Part shown: positions 45,361 through 58,732 of the stretch, in pieces | How the letters are laid out: each line of letters begins with the position of its first letter | Position numbering within the stretch: the stretch's first letter is position 1 | DNA from: Scedosporium boydii | Taxonomy: Eukaryota; Ascomycota; Sordariomycetes; Microascales; Microascaceae | Length of the DNA: 64,000 nucleotides | Assembly: GCA_002221725.1 (NCBI GenBank) | Contig: NJFT01000024.1 | Coordinates: 213,502-277,501, forward strand | Reading direction: 5' to 3' | The notes under the pieces: generated by a model | Database searches by the model: none | What the model was told of the DNA's origin: nothing | The model's input: only the letters and a program-made list of their open reading frames with translations | Translations under genes and position numbers: made by a program

Positions 45361-48300
45361 TTATGCAAACCTCAAGCTCCCAGACGCAATCCTCTCAACC
45401 AAGCTCGACACCTCCCTCTTCAAAGTTCTGATGATCCTCCTGAGCTCCGGTAAGTCGGTGCCTCCGACGTTGTTACCACCAGGAGGCGCCGGAAGCGCCT
45501 TCTCACACCTCTCGAGCAACTCCACGAGGCCCGGACCCATCAGGCCCGTGCCCTTGGCGCTGGCACCCCGTCTCCTAATTTCCTTCGCCCACGAGTCCAC
45601 CACGTAGGCGATAAGCTCCACAAGTCGTGTCCGTCTAGCCACGCCGGTGAATCCGTAGGCCTGCGTGTCGAATACGTGCTCGAGCACACGTACGATCATG
45701 TCGTGAGACACACCGACGCTGAGGAATAGCTGAACTGGCCACGTCGGGTCGGCTCCGATGGTAGCGTCTTGGCCGTTCACGCAAGCGTAACGGCAAACCT
45801 CAGGTAAAAGGGTATGGATCGGGAATATGACGCTGTCGAGGGACGTCCGGTGCGCAATGTTCTGAATCTTCACCGAGACAGATTCGTAGGGGAGGCGCTT
45901 TTCATCGCCCGTGGCCTCTTGAGCCTCGTCATGCTCGAGCTGGATCAGATTGGTCCATGTCTCGGCGATAGTAGTGGGGTTCCTATAGTCTGCGGCATGG
46001 TAGATGAGTAGGCAAAGGTCATAGTAGCCGGCCTGGTCGGCATAGTCATTGAAGAGCTGTCGATTCCTTGTTAGCTGAAAAGTAGAGAGCTAGAGGGTGT
46101 GGGATTGAATGCCACTTACATCTGTCAGATTCTGAATCTTGCCGTCCAACTTCTCCTCAATCTCGACCAGCCTTTGTGGGTCAATTCGGGGGTCGACCCT
46201 TAGCCTCTCTAGTATATCATCTTGAATGTGGGCGATTTCGAGGAGCTCGGTAATCTTGTGGTTGAGGACTTGTTGCTGCTGTCGCGCGACGCCGGGGGAC
46301 GAAACGTTTGCGTTCGTCTTTGCGAGGCTCAGCAGATTGATCCTGTCTTTGATGCTGATCGGCAGGTCCGCCTGCGCCAGCTCAGACTGGACTACCGCAG
46401 CTTGGTAGTACTGACCTTGGTGGGTATAGAAGCGGCAGAGTAGATTTGCGTGGGCCGCATTTTCCCTAGCCAACCCTTCGAGGAAAGTGACAACGTGCGG
46501 CGAATCGATGGCAAGGATGCGGTCTGTCCAGCCTTGGTCGATGTACCATTGATACAGGCCAAAGTGGAACAGCTCATCAGTCGAGCCATTCACAACCTCA
46601 TACGCCTCAAGCCTCTTGGTTGCCGTCAGCGTGAGTTTCCCATCCACCATGTCGGGCTCCTGGCCGGCTTCGCCGTCAAGCTTCTGCAACACCTTGTGCA
46701 CCAAATCGTAGCAGAGTTTTCGCTCCTGGAACGCCGAAGCGCGTTGGTCATTAGCGGGTCGCCCATCGTTAACCCACGCAAGGGCAGCGTTTCCGCGATC
46801 CTTTTCACGCGCTACATTGAGGCAGAGCCTGATGGCGCCCGCATAATAGCGCATCTTGATGTACTCTTCCACCGCGACTACCAAATTGGCATAGGAGAGG
46901 TTGCCAGCCACTTTCTCGAAGAGGCTTAAACTCTCTTGCAGAAGACCCCGCGCCGCATTTGAGCCAAGGGGTTGCTCCGACGCTCGCTTAAGCTGCTCTT
47001 GTGCCTTAAAGATGACAACATCATCAGGGCTGCAGAAGCTGCCACAGCGCCTTCTTAGGGCATCTGCAACGGTCTCGACATTGGAGCCGCTTTCGATATT
47101 GCGGTTCACAATAGCCTTGACTAGCACCTTTGCGAGGTCCTTTCCAGGGGCTGTGGAGAAGAGTCTCTCGTAAGTGAGGTCCTTAAGTCCCTGGCGGGTT
47201 TCGTCGTCAAGTCGGGTGTAGATGTCGCTGACTCGCTCGTCGAAGAGCATGAGAACGAAGGAAATTCCTTCGGAGATGCTCTCCATCAACTTCTCCAGAG
47301 CATGCAGAGCTTGGTGTTCGGCTTGCAAAGCAACCTCCTCCTTCTTACTCGCCACGCGCTGCAAATCTGAGGGGCCCGAAAGGCCCTGGATAAAGGATCG
47401 ATTGGCATCGAGAAACCTCCTTAGCCTCTCTAGATTATCCTGAACGGAGAGAAGCTTGCTGGTGGGAACCATGGAGTTCACAGCCACACCACCAGCCGGG
47501 GCGACACCTACAGAGATGACGGGTGACCTCCATAGCATCCGAATGAGTCTGCCAAGGTAGAGGGCGAGGGCGTCATGCCTTGAAGAGAGCTTCACGGAAT
47601 CTGTCGTCAAAGGTGCTCCGTCTGTCTCGGCAATGGTAGGCTGGCCGCCAAAGTCGACGAAGATGGCGCGTGCTCGACCTTCTGTCGCAGAGTCGTTAGC
47701 CCGGGTGCCTCCAGGTCGCGCATCACCCCCGTGCCCACAAGCGACGGCAAGAGCAGAGGCAATCGTTTCCACTCGGCCGTACAGGCTGATGAATTTACGC
47801 GCGATGCTGTCAGCGCCCTCGTCACCAGAAGAACCCTTGAGCGAGGAGGCAAAGATATCGACCAGACGTCGTCGTCGCACGACGTGCACTCCAGAGTTGG
47901 TGAGAATGGCAAACTCGCTCGGGGCATCGTCGAATTGCACGGCAAGTTCGTTACCAAATCCAAGCGGTTGTTTCGCCGCCGCAAATGGTTTCGTTACCAT
48001 ACCAACAGCTTCGACGCGGCTCCCCAGCTCGATCCAGTTTCCTTGCTCATAATATCTAAGAGGCGAACCTTGGGAGATGTTGCGGATTCGAGCAGTTTCC
48101 GGTGCAGACACAAACAAAAGATCCGCATTGGGGTGAGATTCTTTGCTCACAAAATCCAGGAAATAACCGGGAGCGTATCGAACTCCGGTGCGGCTCGTCT
48201 TCAGAGACTCGGACTGAGTATCCGTGATGGAATCGCCTGTCAAAACCAATCCGGAGGGAGGGAGTTGTGACGCGCGCCTTTCCGACGGGGGGAATTTTAT

Positions 48301-49703
48301 AAACTGAACTTGCATGCTTTGCGGGGCGGCGTTAGAAGTTGCGCCTATCGTATATGCCGCTGAGCTTGTGGCGCTCAGGAAAAGTCGGCAGCCGGTGTTG
48401 GTTAATGCCATAAGATGGAGCTTCGCCGCTTCGCGAGACGAGATCGGGCTGATAGAAACGAGATACATCCTGTCGTTGAGCAAGGGAGAGAAATTGATCA
48501 TGTGGCTGATTTCCCGCAGGCAACTGTTCTTTTCCTTGTCAATAACCTTGTTGAGCTTATTAGGCGCCTCCATATGGTATGTCCGGATCGTCGAACGCGA
48601 GGAGAGTGTGTACAGCAGACTCCGGGAGTCGTCAACTACAATGCTGATCAAATGTTCCGGCTCCTTAGCCGACCAAAAGTGGCTTTGTAGCGAGACAACA
48701 GAAGTCCAGCCAGGGTTGGTATGATTTATCTTGCCGCAGCGGTTGGAGAACCACTTTTCCTCCTGCTGGTAGTATAGTTCGTAAACATCAGTGTCGCTAG
48801 TTCCACCGAAGAAAATGCGGCCGCTTGCAGATCCCGCGATATGGCTGACATCTGCACCACGGATAGGTAGGACCATTTTCGTCTGGTAGAGTGATACGCT
48901 ACGCGTACCCTTGGGAGTAGTCTCAGCGGCGACACCGAGAAGGATTAAGTCGGAGGTCGTAGCCACGACGAGGATGTGAGTAATAGTGCTGACGAAAATG
49001 CCAGGCTTTGGTGGGACCAAAGCGACGGCGTGGATGCTGTGGGGTTGATCCTCGAATCCAATAAGTTCGGGATCGGGTTGAGTGTAGTCCCACAAGAACA
49101 AGCTGTTGTCAATGACTACCCAAGCATGGTTTAACTCGGCAAAGAGACCCATGAGCGTTTGGAGCTGGCCGGCATTGATATGGTCGAAGACTTGGTTAGG
49201 AATCGGATAAGTTTGGGCTTTCTGGAAAGGAGCCGCGGGAGAATCAACAGAAGAGATATCGTAGTCAGAGGAAGCGCCAGCTGGGAGAAACGAAACGTTA
49301 GCGAGAGATGGCGCCAGGGAAAGGCTGGACCTCTGCGTGGGGGCATCTTCTTACGTCTCAGGTAGGAGTCGAGATCTGGAAAGCTCCCGTCGGACTGGAG
49401 CACCATATTGATTGCCCTCGCGGCTTTCGCGACGGGTGAAGTCTGGCTCACTGGAGGTAGCTTGACCAAGGGATCGACTGAGGGTCGAGGAAGGGGTAGT
49501 CCTGCTGAGGTGGTGCCATGAGACGCGGTAGGCGCTGGCCCTCCCGTAGCGAGAGGGCCAGTTGGAGCGCCAGCAGAGCTTGCATCTGGGAACAACCGAC
49601 GCCTCACGGGATCATTACCAGCTGATGTAGATCGTATTATCGCAGGAGTGTTGAGAAACGCGCCGGGGACTGGTCGCATGGGGGTAGGTTGCGGAAACGA
49701 CAT
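45361..49703 (-). CDS. nup170: Inner-ring nucleoporin Nup170 (Nup155 family)
   Basis: Three exons on the minus strand, 49703-49355, 49280-46120 and 46056-45361, give 1401 residues, normal for this family. Nup170 is a core scaffold subunit of the nuclear pore inner ring. The N-terminal beta-propeller starts after a Pro/Ser-rich leader, with the conserved VFDHINAGQLQTLMGLFAELNHAWVVIDNSLFLWDY region. The helical solenoid follows (LLSVQDNLERLRRFLDANRSFIQGL, ERLFSTAPGKDLAKVLV, VTFLEGLARENAAHANLLCRFYTHQGQY). Splicing at 46057-46119 (donor gtaagt) gives NLTD-LFNDYADQAGYYDLCLLIYH, the family's C-terminal block. Exon 1 to 2 gives SYLRPGASSDYDISS. An in-frame ATG at 49766 would add 21 residues. Confidence 0.95.
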
Positions 49704-50755
49704 GGCGGCGATGGGTATGGTATGCGCGATGCCCGTTAGGGGTTGGACTAAAGATGAGGTCTGCAATATCGGAGCGGACTAGGAAGAAAATATTCGAAAA
49801 GAGGAATGGAATATCTGCAGGTTGGATGGCACTCTTGGGACATCAATGTCACGGATGCTCGTCGATCGATGTCTGCGCCGCGGGATGGACTGGGTTCACG
49901 GAGGAAGGCCCCTGTAGACGGGCCGGCCGCGAGAAGTGGAGATCGAGGAATCGAAATCCGGGATTACGGCCGACTACAGATGCAGTGACCTTTGCGACGG
50001 ACGGGTGATGGAGGGAACAAGGCAGCGTCGCCCTTCCTGGTGGTTCGTGAAGGTGGATTTCAGGTGTTCGTGCAATTGCTTGTATTGGTGGCAGTAAAAC
50101 ATTTTCGGAAAAACATCAAGGCTGAGCGAGCGCAAGCTTGGACCACCTCATTGCTCCAGCCTAACCAAGCAGGAGCGACAAAAAGTTGAACAAGACGCGA
50201 AGTTTCGCGACAAGAATGAGAAAGTTCACACTGTATACATTGGTACGTGAATATGTACCTGCAGCCGAACAAACCTTCTTTCATGTGCTTTTTGGCTTTT
50301 AGCTTTTGGCAGGATCGATCAATCTTCCAGAGTGAACCCAACCATTCCCCAGACACCAGCAGGCAACAAATATGACTGATCCCGGTCCTTTGTACCTCTC
50401 TCTAGACATCCTTAAATAGATTGAACAATTTCAGGGCGCAGCGAAGCCTTTCTTCTTGTGAAACAGAATTGTCTTTTGATATTATAATCCTACAGGTGAA
50501 GGCGTCGATAATATGCCCATGACCGGGTCTCTCAGATCCCTTAAACCTATCCGGAACGCCTCCAGCTACTTGTATTCAGAAACATATTGCCATCACCAGG
50601 CCCATCCATTGCAGGTCCGGTGTTACACGAAACTGCCTCGTTCATTTTGACATTAACAGTCGACCGTGGTGTATGTCACTCTTGTCACTCTTGTCACTCT
50701 TGTCCCTCTTGCACCCGGATATAGCGACGTAAATGCCTGTCTCGAAACAGCCAGT
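49704..50755. other. Intergenic, nup170 promoter side
   Basis: 1.05 kb between the nup170 start and the stop of the reductase gene. A 9-bp tandem repeat (cttgtcact, about 4 copies) lies at 50672-50708. No gene recognised. Confidence 0.4.
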
Positions 50756-51876
50756 TCAGTTTTTCTTGGCCTCTCTCTCAGCCTTGCGCAAGGCTCGCTT
50801 CCGAATGTCTTGGTGCATTTTCAGGTTGATAGACACAGTGATGGGATGCATGGGACCAATGGTCTTCTCGACGATCCAGAGGAAGAAAGCATGGGACCAC
50901 CAAGGGGTGTAGGTGGAGGGTGCAATCTGGTAACTGCCTGTTCCAATCTTACCAAGAGCCGCCTTGACGAAGCTTCGGGGGTTGGGGATCATGACGCTCG
51001 ATCGTCGGATCTTAGACATGGCAGTAGTGATGAGGTAGCTAAGGACAAGCTGGACATCGACACCCTGGGGTTTGAGCTCGGCCGCGAGAGACGAGCTCCA
51101 GTGCTGGAGGAAGGCCTTGCTACCAGAGTAGGTGGCAAGATAGGGAGTAGGAGTCCAGCCAGCGAAGGAGCCCATGGTGAGGATGAGGCCCTTGCGGCGA
51201 CGGGCCATGATGGGAGCAACCACCTGAGTGGTCTTCAAGGTCCCGAGGCAGTTGATAGTAACGATATCCTGCAACTCCTTTGGTGAAGTCTCCAAGAACG
51301 AGACAGGGATGGAGTGGCTCTGACCGACATTGTTGATCAAGATCCCAACGTCAAGGTCGGCAATTGCCTGGCCCAACGCCGCATAATCTTCATCACGGTC
51401 CTGGGAGTAATCCATGGCCACGATCTTGACCTGAAGACCCTTGGAAGAGAATTTCTCCTGTAGTTCGGCGGCGAGTGTTTCGAGCTTCGAGCGAGTCCTG
51501 GATACGAGAACAAGGTTGAAACCCTTGCTAGCTAGTTGGAGTGCGAATTCCTTGCCGAGGCCGTCGGAAGCTCCGGTTACGACAGCCCAAGTGCCAGGCT
51601 TGCCATATTTGCGAAGCTAGTTAAAACAAGGCAGAATTAGTACCATAGTGTCGTGACAATGAAGTGAGAGACAAAGGGAGGGAGGGTTAGCTGGGGGTTG
51701 CATGGCGGGGGAGGGGTCTAGTCGACGGAGCTCACATTAGATCCTGTGAGGAAGAAAGCAGCAAGGATCAGCTTGAAATAGCTGAGAAGAAAACAGCCGA
51801 GGGAGAGAGACCCGACGCCGATCAAGAGCAATTGAACGGGCGTCGGGATTGCTGAAAGAATATCAGTAGCGGGCAT
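50756..51876 (-). CDS. ifa38: Very-long-chain 3-ketoacyl-CoA reductase (IFA38/KAR)
   Basis: Two exons on the minus strand, 51876-51736 and 51616-50756, give 333 residues. The enzyme reduces 3-ketoacyl-CoA in the ER fatty-acid elongation cycle, feeding sphingolipid synthesis. An N-terminal membrane segment ([20 protein letters not shown], about 16-35) precedes the short-chain dehydrogenase domain. The NADPH-binding loop is TGASDGLG (61-68), the structural NNVG is at 142-145, and the catalytic set is Ser197 (TMGS), Tyr210 and Lys214 (YSGSK). The C-terminus is rich in lysines (KAEREAKKN), as in ER-retained relatives. The splice gives [18 protein letters not shown], exactly the family junction (donor gtgagc). 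It is divergent from ERG28, with 403 bp between the start codons. Confidence 0.95.
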
Positions 51877-52279
51877 TATGGCCAGGAGGAGGAGCCTTGG
51901 AATAAAGGCTATGAACAATCTAGGGGTAAAAAAAAGGGAGGTGTCGAGACCAAGACCGAGCTGGAGGAATTTACGAGGTACACGAAATGTTGAGATCGAT
52001 GTTGACACGACAAAGTAAATTTTGACCGTTTGCACACTGTGAAATGGACTGTTTACATCCACCCGCTCCTTCCCGCTTTTTATTCTTGGTGGACATCAAT
52101 TGATCTCATGTCTTGAGGAGCTCCATCATAGACAACGAAATAGTAATATTTCAGCGCAACATTCGAGCGGGAGGGCAATTCCAACCCTTTCTCGTTTACC
52201 GCCTACCCAAGAAACTCATAAACAAGCGACGTTCGTTCCAGCAGAAACAAAAGAGAAAGTCAATTCTCTCAACGAAAAG
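51877..52279. promoter_or_regulatory. Divergent promoter region ifa38/erg28
   Basis: 403 bp shared by two genes of ER lipid synthesis transcribed away from each other. I see no clear sterol-response or TATA element by eye. Confidence 0.5.
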
Positions 52280-52845
52280 ATGCTCTCTACACTCTCCTCC
52301 TGGCTCCCCAACCCAACGGGTTATTTGCCTTATTACATGCTCGTTGTATGGTTCAACACCTCTCACTTCACTAAAACAAGCACTAACTCAGAAAACAGCT
52401 CTCCATCATCTCAATTGGCAACTCTGCGCAGAACTTAATAACCCTGCACTACACAAGGCGGGTGTATGACGCGCGCTTCGTCCGTAACCCAAAGCTTCCA
52501 CCGGCGTCTCAGGGGTTCAACCCCGATGATTCCGTGAATAAGCTCGTGCATGCCCCGGCCGGAAAAGACGGTTCCGACCAAGTCACCCCCCTCGCGGCAC
52601 GCCTCTTTGGAACCTGGACTCTCCTCACCAGTGTCGTTCGTCTCTATGCGGCCTACAACCTCCACATCGGCCCCATTTACGACATTGCCATCTGGACTTA
52701 CGTCGTTGCGCTAGGCCACTTCCTGAGCGAGTTGCTGGTGTTCAAGAGTATGACCCTTGGCAAGCCCCAGATTTTCCCGCTCATTTTTGCCTCAACTGCC
52801 CTGATCTGGATGCCTAGCGTCCGCGACCACTATGTCCAGGTTTAG
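52280..52845 (+). CDS. erg28: ERG28-like sterol biosynthesis scaffold
   Basis: Two exons, 52280-52345 and 52399-52845 (53-nt intron, donor gtatgg), give 170 residues. Erg28 is a small ER membrane protein that tethers the C-4 demethylation enzymes (Erg25, Erg26, Erg27) of ergosterol synthesis. The family start LPNPTGYLPYYMLV runs into LSIISIGNSAQNLITLHYTRRVY across the intron. RLFGTWTLLTSVVRLYAAYN and IWTYVVALGHFLSELLVFKSM are the other diagnostic blocks, with four hydrophobic segments. The fungal insertion between them (about 50-85) is normal. The head-to-head arrangement with the elongase reductase gene suggests possible shared control of ER lipid genes. Confidence 0.93.
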
Positions 52846-53041
52846 AGGGGCTCGGCGGTATGAATACGGCTTTGTTTGACCAATATGTTCAATATTTGTG
52901 TATCTCAAATTCATATTTTTCCCGAACACGTTCTATTTCATGAGAAGCCCAAGTCTTGGAGCAGCGTGAAGCGGATTGATTTTTCTTTCTTATATTTTTT
53001 TCTCTTTAATTATGGATGAATCGAGAATTGAGTCAAAAAAC

Positions 53042-55196
<2,155 letters not shown>

Positions 55197-57031
55197 ATGG
55201 GCGTCATCCGCAAAAAAACCGTCGTTCGGGGCGGCGAAGGAGGAGTGAAATATCATTGCGACGTCTGTTCGGCTGATATCACATCTACAGTGAGTAGTTA
55301 CCCCGGCAAGCCCAAGCATATGATGCCACATCAAGCTACCAAACATGGACCCGCATTTATGTCCGCCAATGTCCACCTTAATGCGCAACACTCCCCCCTT
55401 CCCTTTTCTCATCCCTCCACACCTTCCGCACCTTCCGATCTGGCTTGGCTTTGTGTGTGCTGTGCACAATATGATTCTCTGCTGCGCGATTCCTAGGTAT
55501 CTGTTACTAATACAATTCAATTCCCCAGGTCAGAATTCGATGCGCACACAGCGCGTGCAGTGACTATGATCTCTGTGTCCAATGCTTCGCGAGTGGAGCG
55601 TCAAGCGGCGCGCACAAGCCTGAATCGCATCCATACCGGGTTATCGAGCAGAACTCGTTTCCGATATTCGACCGGGACTGGGGTGCGGATGAGGAGCTAT
55701 TGCTCCTTGAGGGCGCCGAAATTTACGGCCTGGGGTCGTGGGCTGACATTGCGGACCACATCGGCGGTTTTCGGCACAAGGATGAAGTTCGCGACCATTA
55801 CCTAAGCGCCTATGTAGACTCGTCCAGATTCCCTCTCCCAGAACGATGCAGTCCGCAAGACATGGAACTGGCAAACGAGATATCGCGAGAAGAATTCCAG
55901 GCCAAAAAGAAGCGGCGCATAGAGGAGCGCAAGGAAGCCCAAAAGAACGCACCAGCACTCCAGCCAAAGACGAAACCTACAGCGAGTGTACCCTCGTGTC
56001 ACGAGATTCAAGGCTACATGCCCGGTCGACTGGAATTCGAAACCGAATATGCGAACGAGGCGGAGGAGGCGGTACAACTGATGCAATTCGACCCCGGTGA
56101 CGGCATCAATCCGCGAACAGGCGAGCTCGAACCCGAAATGGAGCTGAAGCTAACGGTTATGGAGATTTACAATTGCCGACTGACGCAGCGAGTCGAACGG
56201 AAAAAGGTCATCTTCGAGCACAACCTCCTCGATTACAGAGAAAATATCAAGACGGAAAAGAAGCGGACGCGAGAGGAACGAGATCTTGTAAACAAAACAA
56301 AGCCATTTGCGCGAATGATGAACCACGACGATTATGAGGCTTTCTCGCAGGGTTTGATCGATGAGTTCAACTTGCGACAAGCGATAGCACAGCTTCAGGA
56401 ATGGCGCAGTTACCGCATTGGCGATCTTCGCAGCGGCGAAAAATACGAACAGGAGAAGGCCCAACGCATTCAGCGATCTATGCCTATGGGCTCCATGGAC
56501 CGCGAGAGGCTGGCGACATCTCAGCGTAAGGCCGCCGCCGCCGTCCCTGACCCCCCAAGCGGCGCTGCTCTCCTCGTAGCACCCGAATTACCGATACGGT
56601 CGGCAGCATCCCCTAATGGCACTCTTGGCATCCCGAACGGCGAGGTTAAGAAGGAACCAACGACGAATGGCAAAGTTAATGGAACTGCCACAGCGAACGG
56701 AGGCAGCATCATCGTTACCAACGGTCCAGGCCCTGTGACACGGCAGAGAGCCAACCCCCAACCCCTTTCCGGAGTTACGCCGCTTCAGCTGACTCAAGAT
56801 AACGCGCCGGATCTCCACCTCCTGACCCCCGAGGAAATTAAACTATGTGAGGTGGTACGGCTGCAACCAAAGCCCTACCTTATGATCAAAGAGCAGATCC
56901 TCAAGGAAGCACTGAAAGGGAATGGAACTCTTAAGAAGAAACAGGCGAAAGAGATTTGCAGGCTCGACTCCCAAAAGGGCGGAAGGATATTCGAGTTTTT
57001 CATAAACTCGGGCTGGGTTGGCAAAGCGTAA
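55197..57031 (+). CDS. ada2: ADA2, SAGA histone acetyltransferase adaptor
   Basis: Two exons, 55197-55289 and 55529-57031, give 531 residues. Ada2 couples Gcn5 to nucleosomes in the SAGA complex. The ZZ zinc finger (about 18-70: YHCDVC...[19 protein letters not shown]...HPY) is split by the intron. The SANT/Myb domain follows at about 78-130 ([29 protein letters not shown], then HYLSAYV). The central Ada2 region includes [18 protein letters not shown] and [16 protein letters not shown], and the C-terminal SWIRM domain (about 462-531) contains [20 protein letters not shown] and [13 protein letters not shown]. The intron (239 nt, donor gtgagt) is several times longer than most others in the window. 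A Gly/Asn/Thr-rich linker lies near 375-430. Confidence 0.96.
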
Positions 57032-58079
57032 TTTTATCCGGGCCGGCTTTCCGGATGACTCTGCCCTCCTCCCTAACATAGATACCCGAACCATTTTTAA
57101 GTTTTTTGTATTCTTATCATTTGAAGGTTTCAAGGCTCGGGCCTATTCACACAGCGGTGGGGTTTTGGTGTTGCTATCGGACGTCTTTTTTTGCTTATTG
57201 GGACTTTACATGGAAGGGCTGGCAACCTGGATTTTGGTTATGATATATACCACGCAAGGCAATGAGGAAAGGAGATGAAACATGAACTTCCAAGCTGTTT
57301 CTCGCCCCGGGTGATTTTGTACTCTGTTTGTGACTCTGGCTCCCGCCTGTCGTCTCGGACGTCGCACACGCCTGTCTGTAACATGCACGAGAGGGTGCGC
57401 GGCGAAAATATTGAGAATAAACAGGATAGCCTGTTCACGACGGGACCCTCGCATCGAGACGATCTCCGAAGACGATCCTCGCAAGACAACCCAATCTAGT
57501 CTGCACAGGGTACTAATCGGGGCGGATTCCTGTCTCGGACTGGGCAGGACAAAAGTGCTACCGGTCTCTTCGGAGGAGCAGGCGCGGCATCAAATAGCAT
57601 CGCTTCTCGACGAAAAATTTTTTCTATGTGACAAATTCCGTTAGGGGGGAGCTCATGATTTGCAAGTATAAAGTCGAAGGCTCTCCAACTCCGGTCCGTC
57701 AGCTCAGAAGTTTGGTTCATTGTGTCTGGCTCATCTGATTGATATTGGTTCTTGATCAAACACAGTGGCGCTGTTAACTGGCACTGGTCTGGACCGTCAT
57801 CCTCTCTCCACGCATAACAGTATCAAATCTATTGATTTGTACATTATCTTGGGCTTCCTTCTTCACGTCCCAGATTTTTAGATTTTCCACGCGGCTCTAT
57901 TTCGTTCTACGCAAAGTCCAACCGGATCAGTTTCGTTCCAATTTTTTCCCTCTCTTTCCCACATGCACTTTCTACAAGAGTAGCCGCAACCCCGCACCTT
58001 CTTGACCCCTCCTGACGCCCGCTCTCTCGCCTGCTTCATCAATAGAGCCGATCACTAGTTATTACAACCCAATCTTTAC
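57032..58079. other. Intergenic, 3' of ada2
   Basis: About 1 kb. No coding block recognised. The end near the phosphatase gene is rich in C and T, as expected for a fungal promoter. Confidence 0.35.
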
Positions 58080-58732
58080 ATGCCGTTTGCACCACTAAGT
58101 CACCTAGCCACAAATCTACGGGTTTCCATCACTACGCTCTCCCGCAGCTACAGAATGCCTAGCATAGCGACTCTTCGGCGGATCACCGCAAAATCCCTCT
58201 CGGACATGATCCTGGCAGAGTCGAGCGCCGCGGAGACCACCTTTGCGATAATAGACGTCCGAGACGATGGTATGTGCTCCAATGGCCGCCTTGGTACAGG
58301 AAATGTTCAAGGGTGTCCCGAATAATACTAACTCAAAGATCCTGCCCTTCAGACCACATTGGCGGCCATATCAAAGGCTCCATGAACGTGCCGTCACGAA
58401 CGATAGACGCCATGATCCCCACCCTTCTACGGAAACTCGAGACCAAGCAAACCGTAGTTTTTCACTGCGCTCTCTCCCAGCAGCGCGGGCCATCCGCAGC
58501 GTTACGGTATCTTCGCGAGGTCGAGAGGTTCAATGCCGAGCGGTCTACATCATCGTCCGAGGCGGAAGCGGAAGCAGAAGCGGCCAAGACGATAGGAAAG
58601 GCGGGGGAGAGAAGCCAGACGGTATATGTTTTGGACCAAGGGTTTGTGGGCTGGCAGGAGCTCTATGGTGAGGATGAACGGTTAACGGAAGGGTACCGGA
58701 AGGAGTTGTGGAAGAATGGATATTGGGGTTGA
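58080..58732 (+). CDS. Rhodanese-like Cdc25/arsenate-reductase family phosphatase (Ych1/Ibp1 type)
   Basis: Two exons; the last is 58353-58732 and the first ends at 58269 (donor gtatgt). From ATG 58155 the protein has 164 residues, the usual size of the family; from ATG 58080 it has 189. Numbering from 58155, the active-site loop is VFHCALSQQRGP with Cys77 and Arg83 (C-x5-R), as in small Cdc25-like phosphatases and the yeast arsenate reductase Acr2. The rhodanese fold is marked by FAIIDVRDDDHIGGHIKGSMNVP and by VYVLDQGFVGWQELY near the C-terminus. An Ala/Glu repeat (EAEAEAEA, about 109-116) forms an insertion. The longer form adds 25 residues without acids, resembling a mitochondrial presequence. 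The substrate (phosphotyrosine or arsenate) is unknown. Confidence 0.88.
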
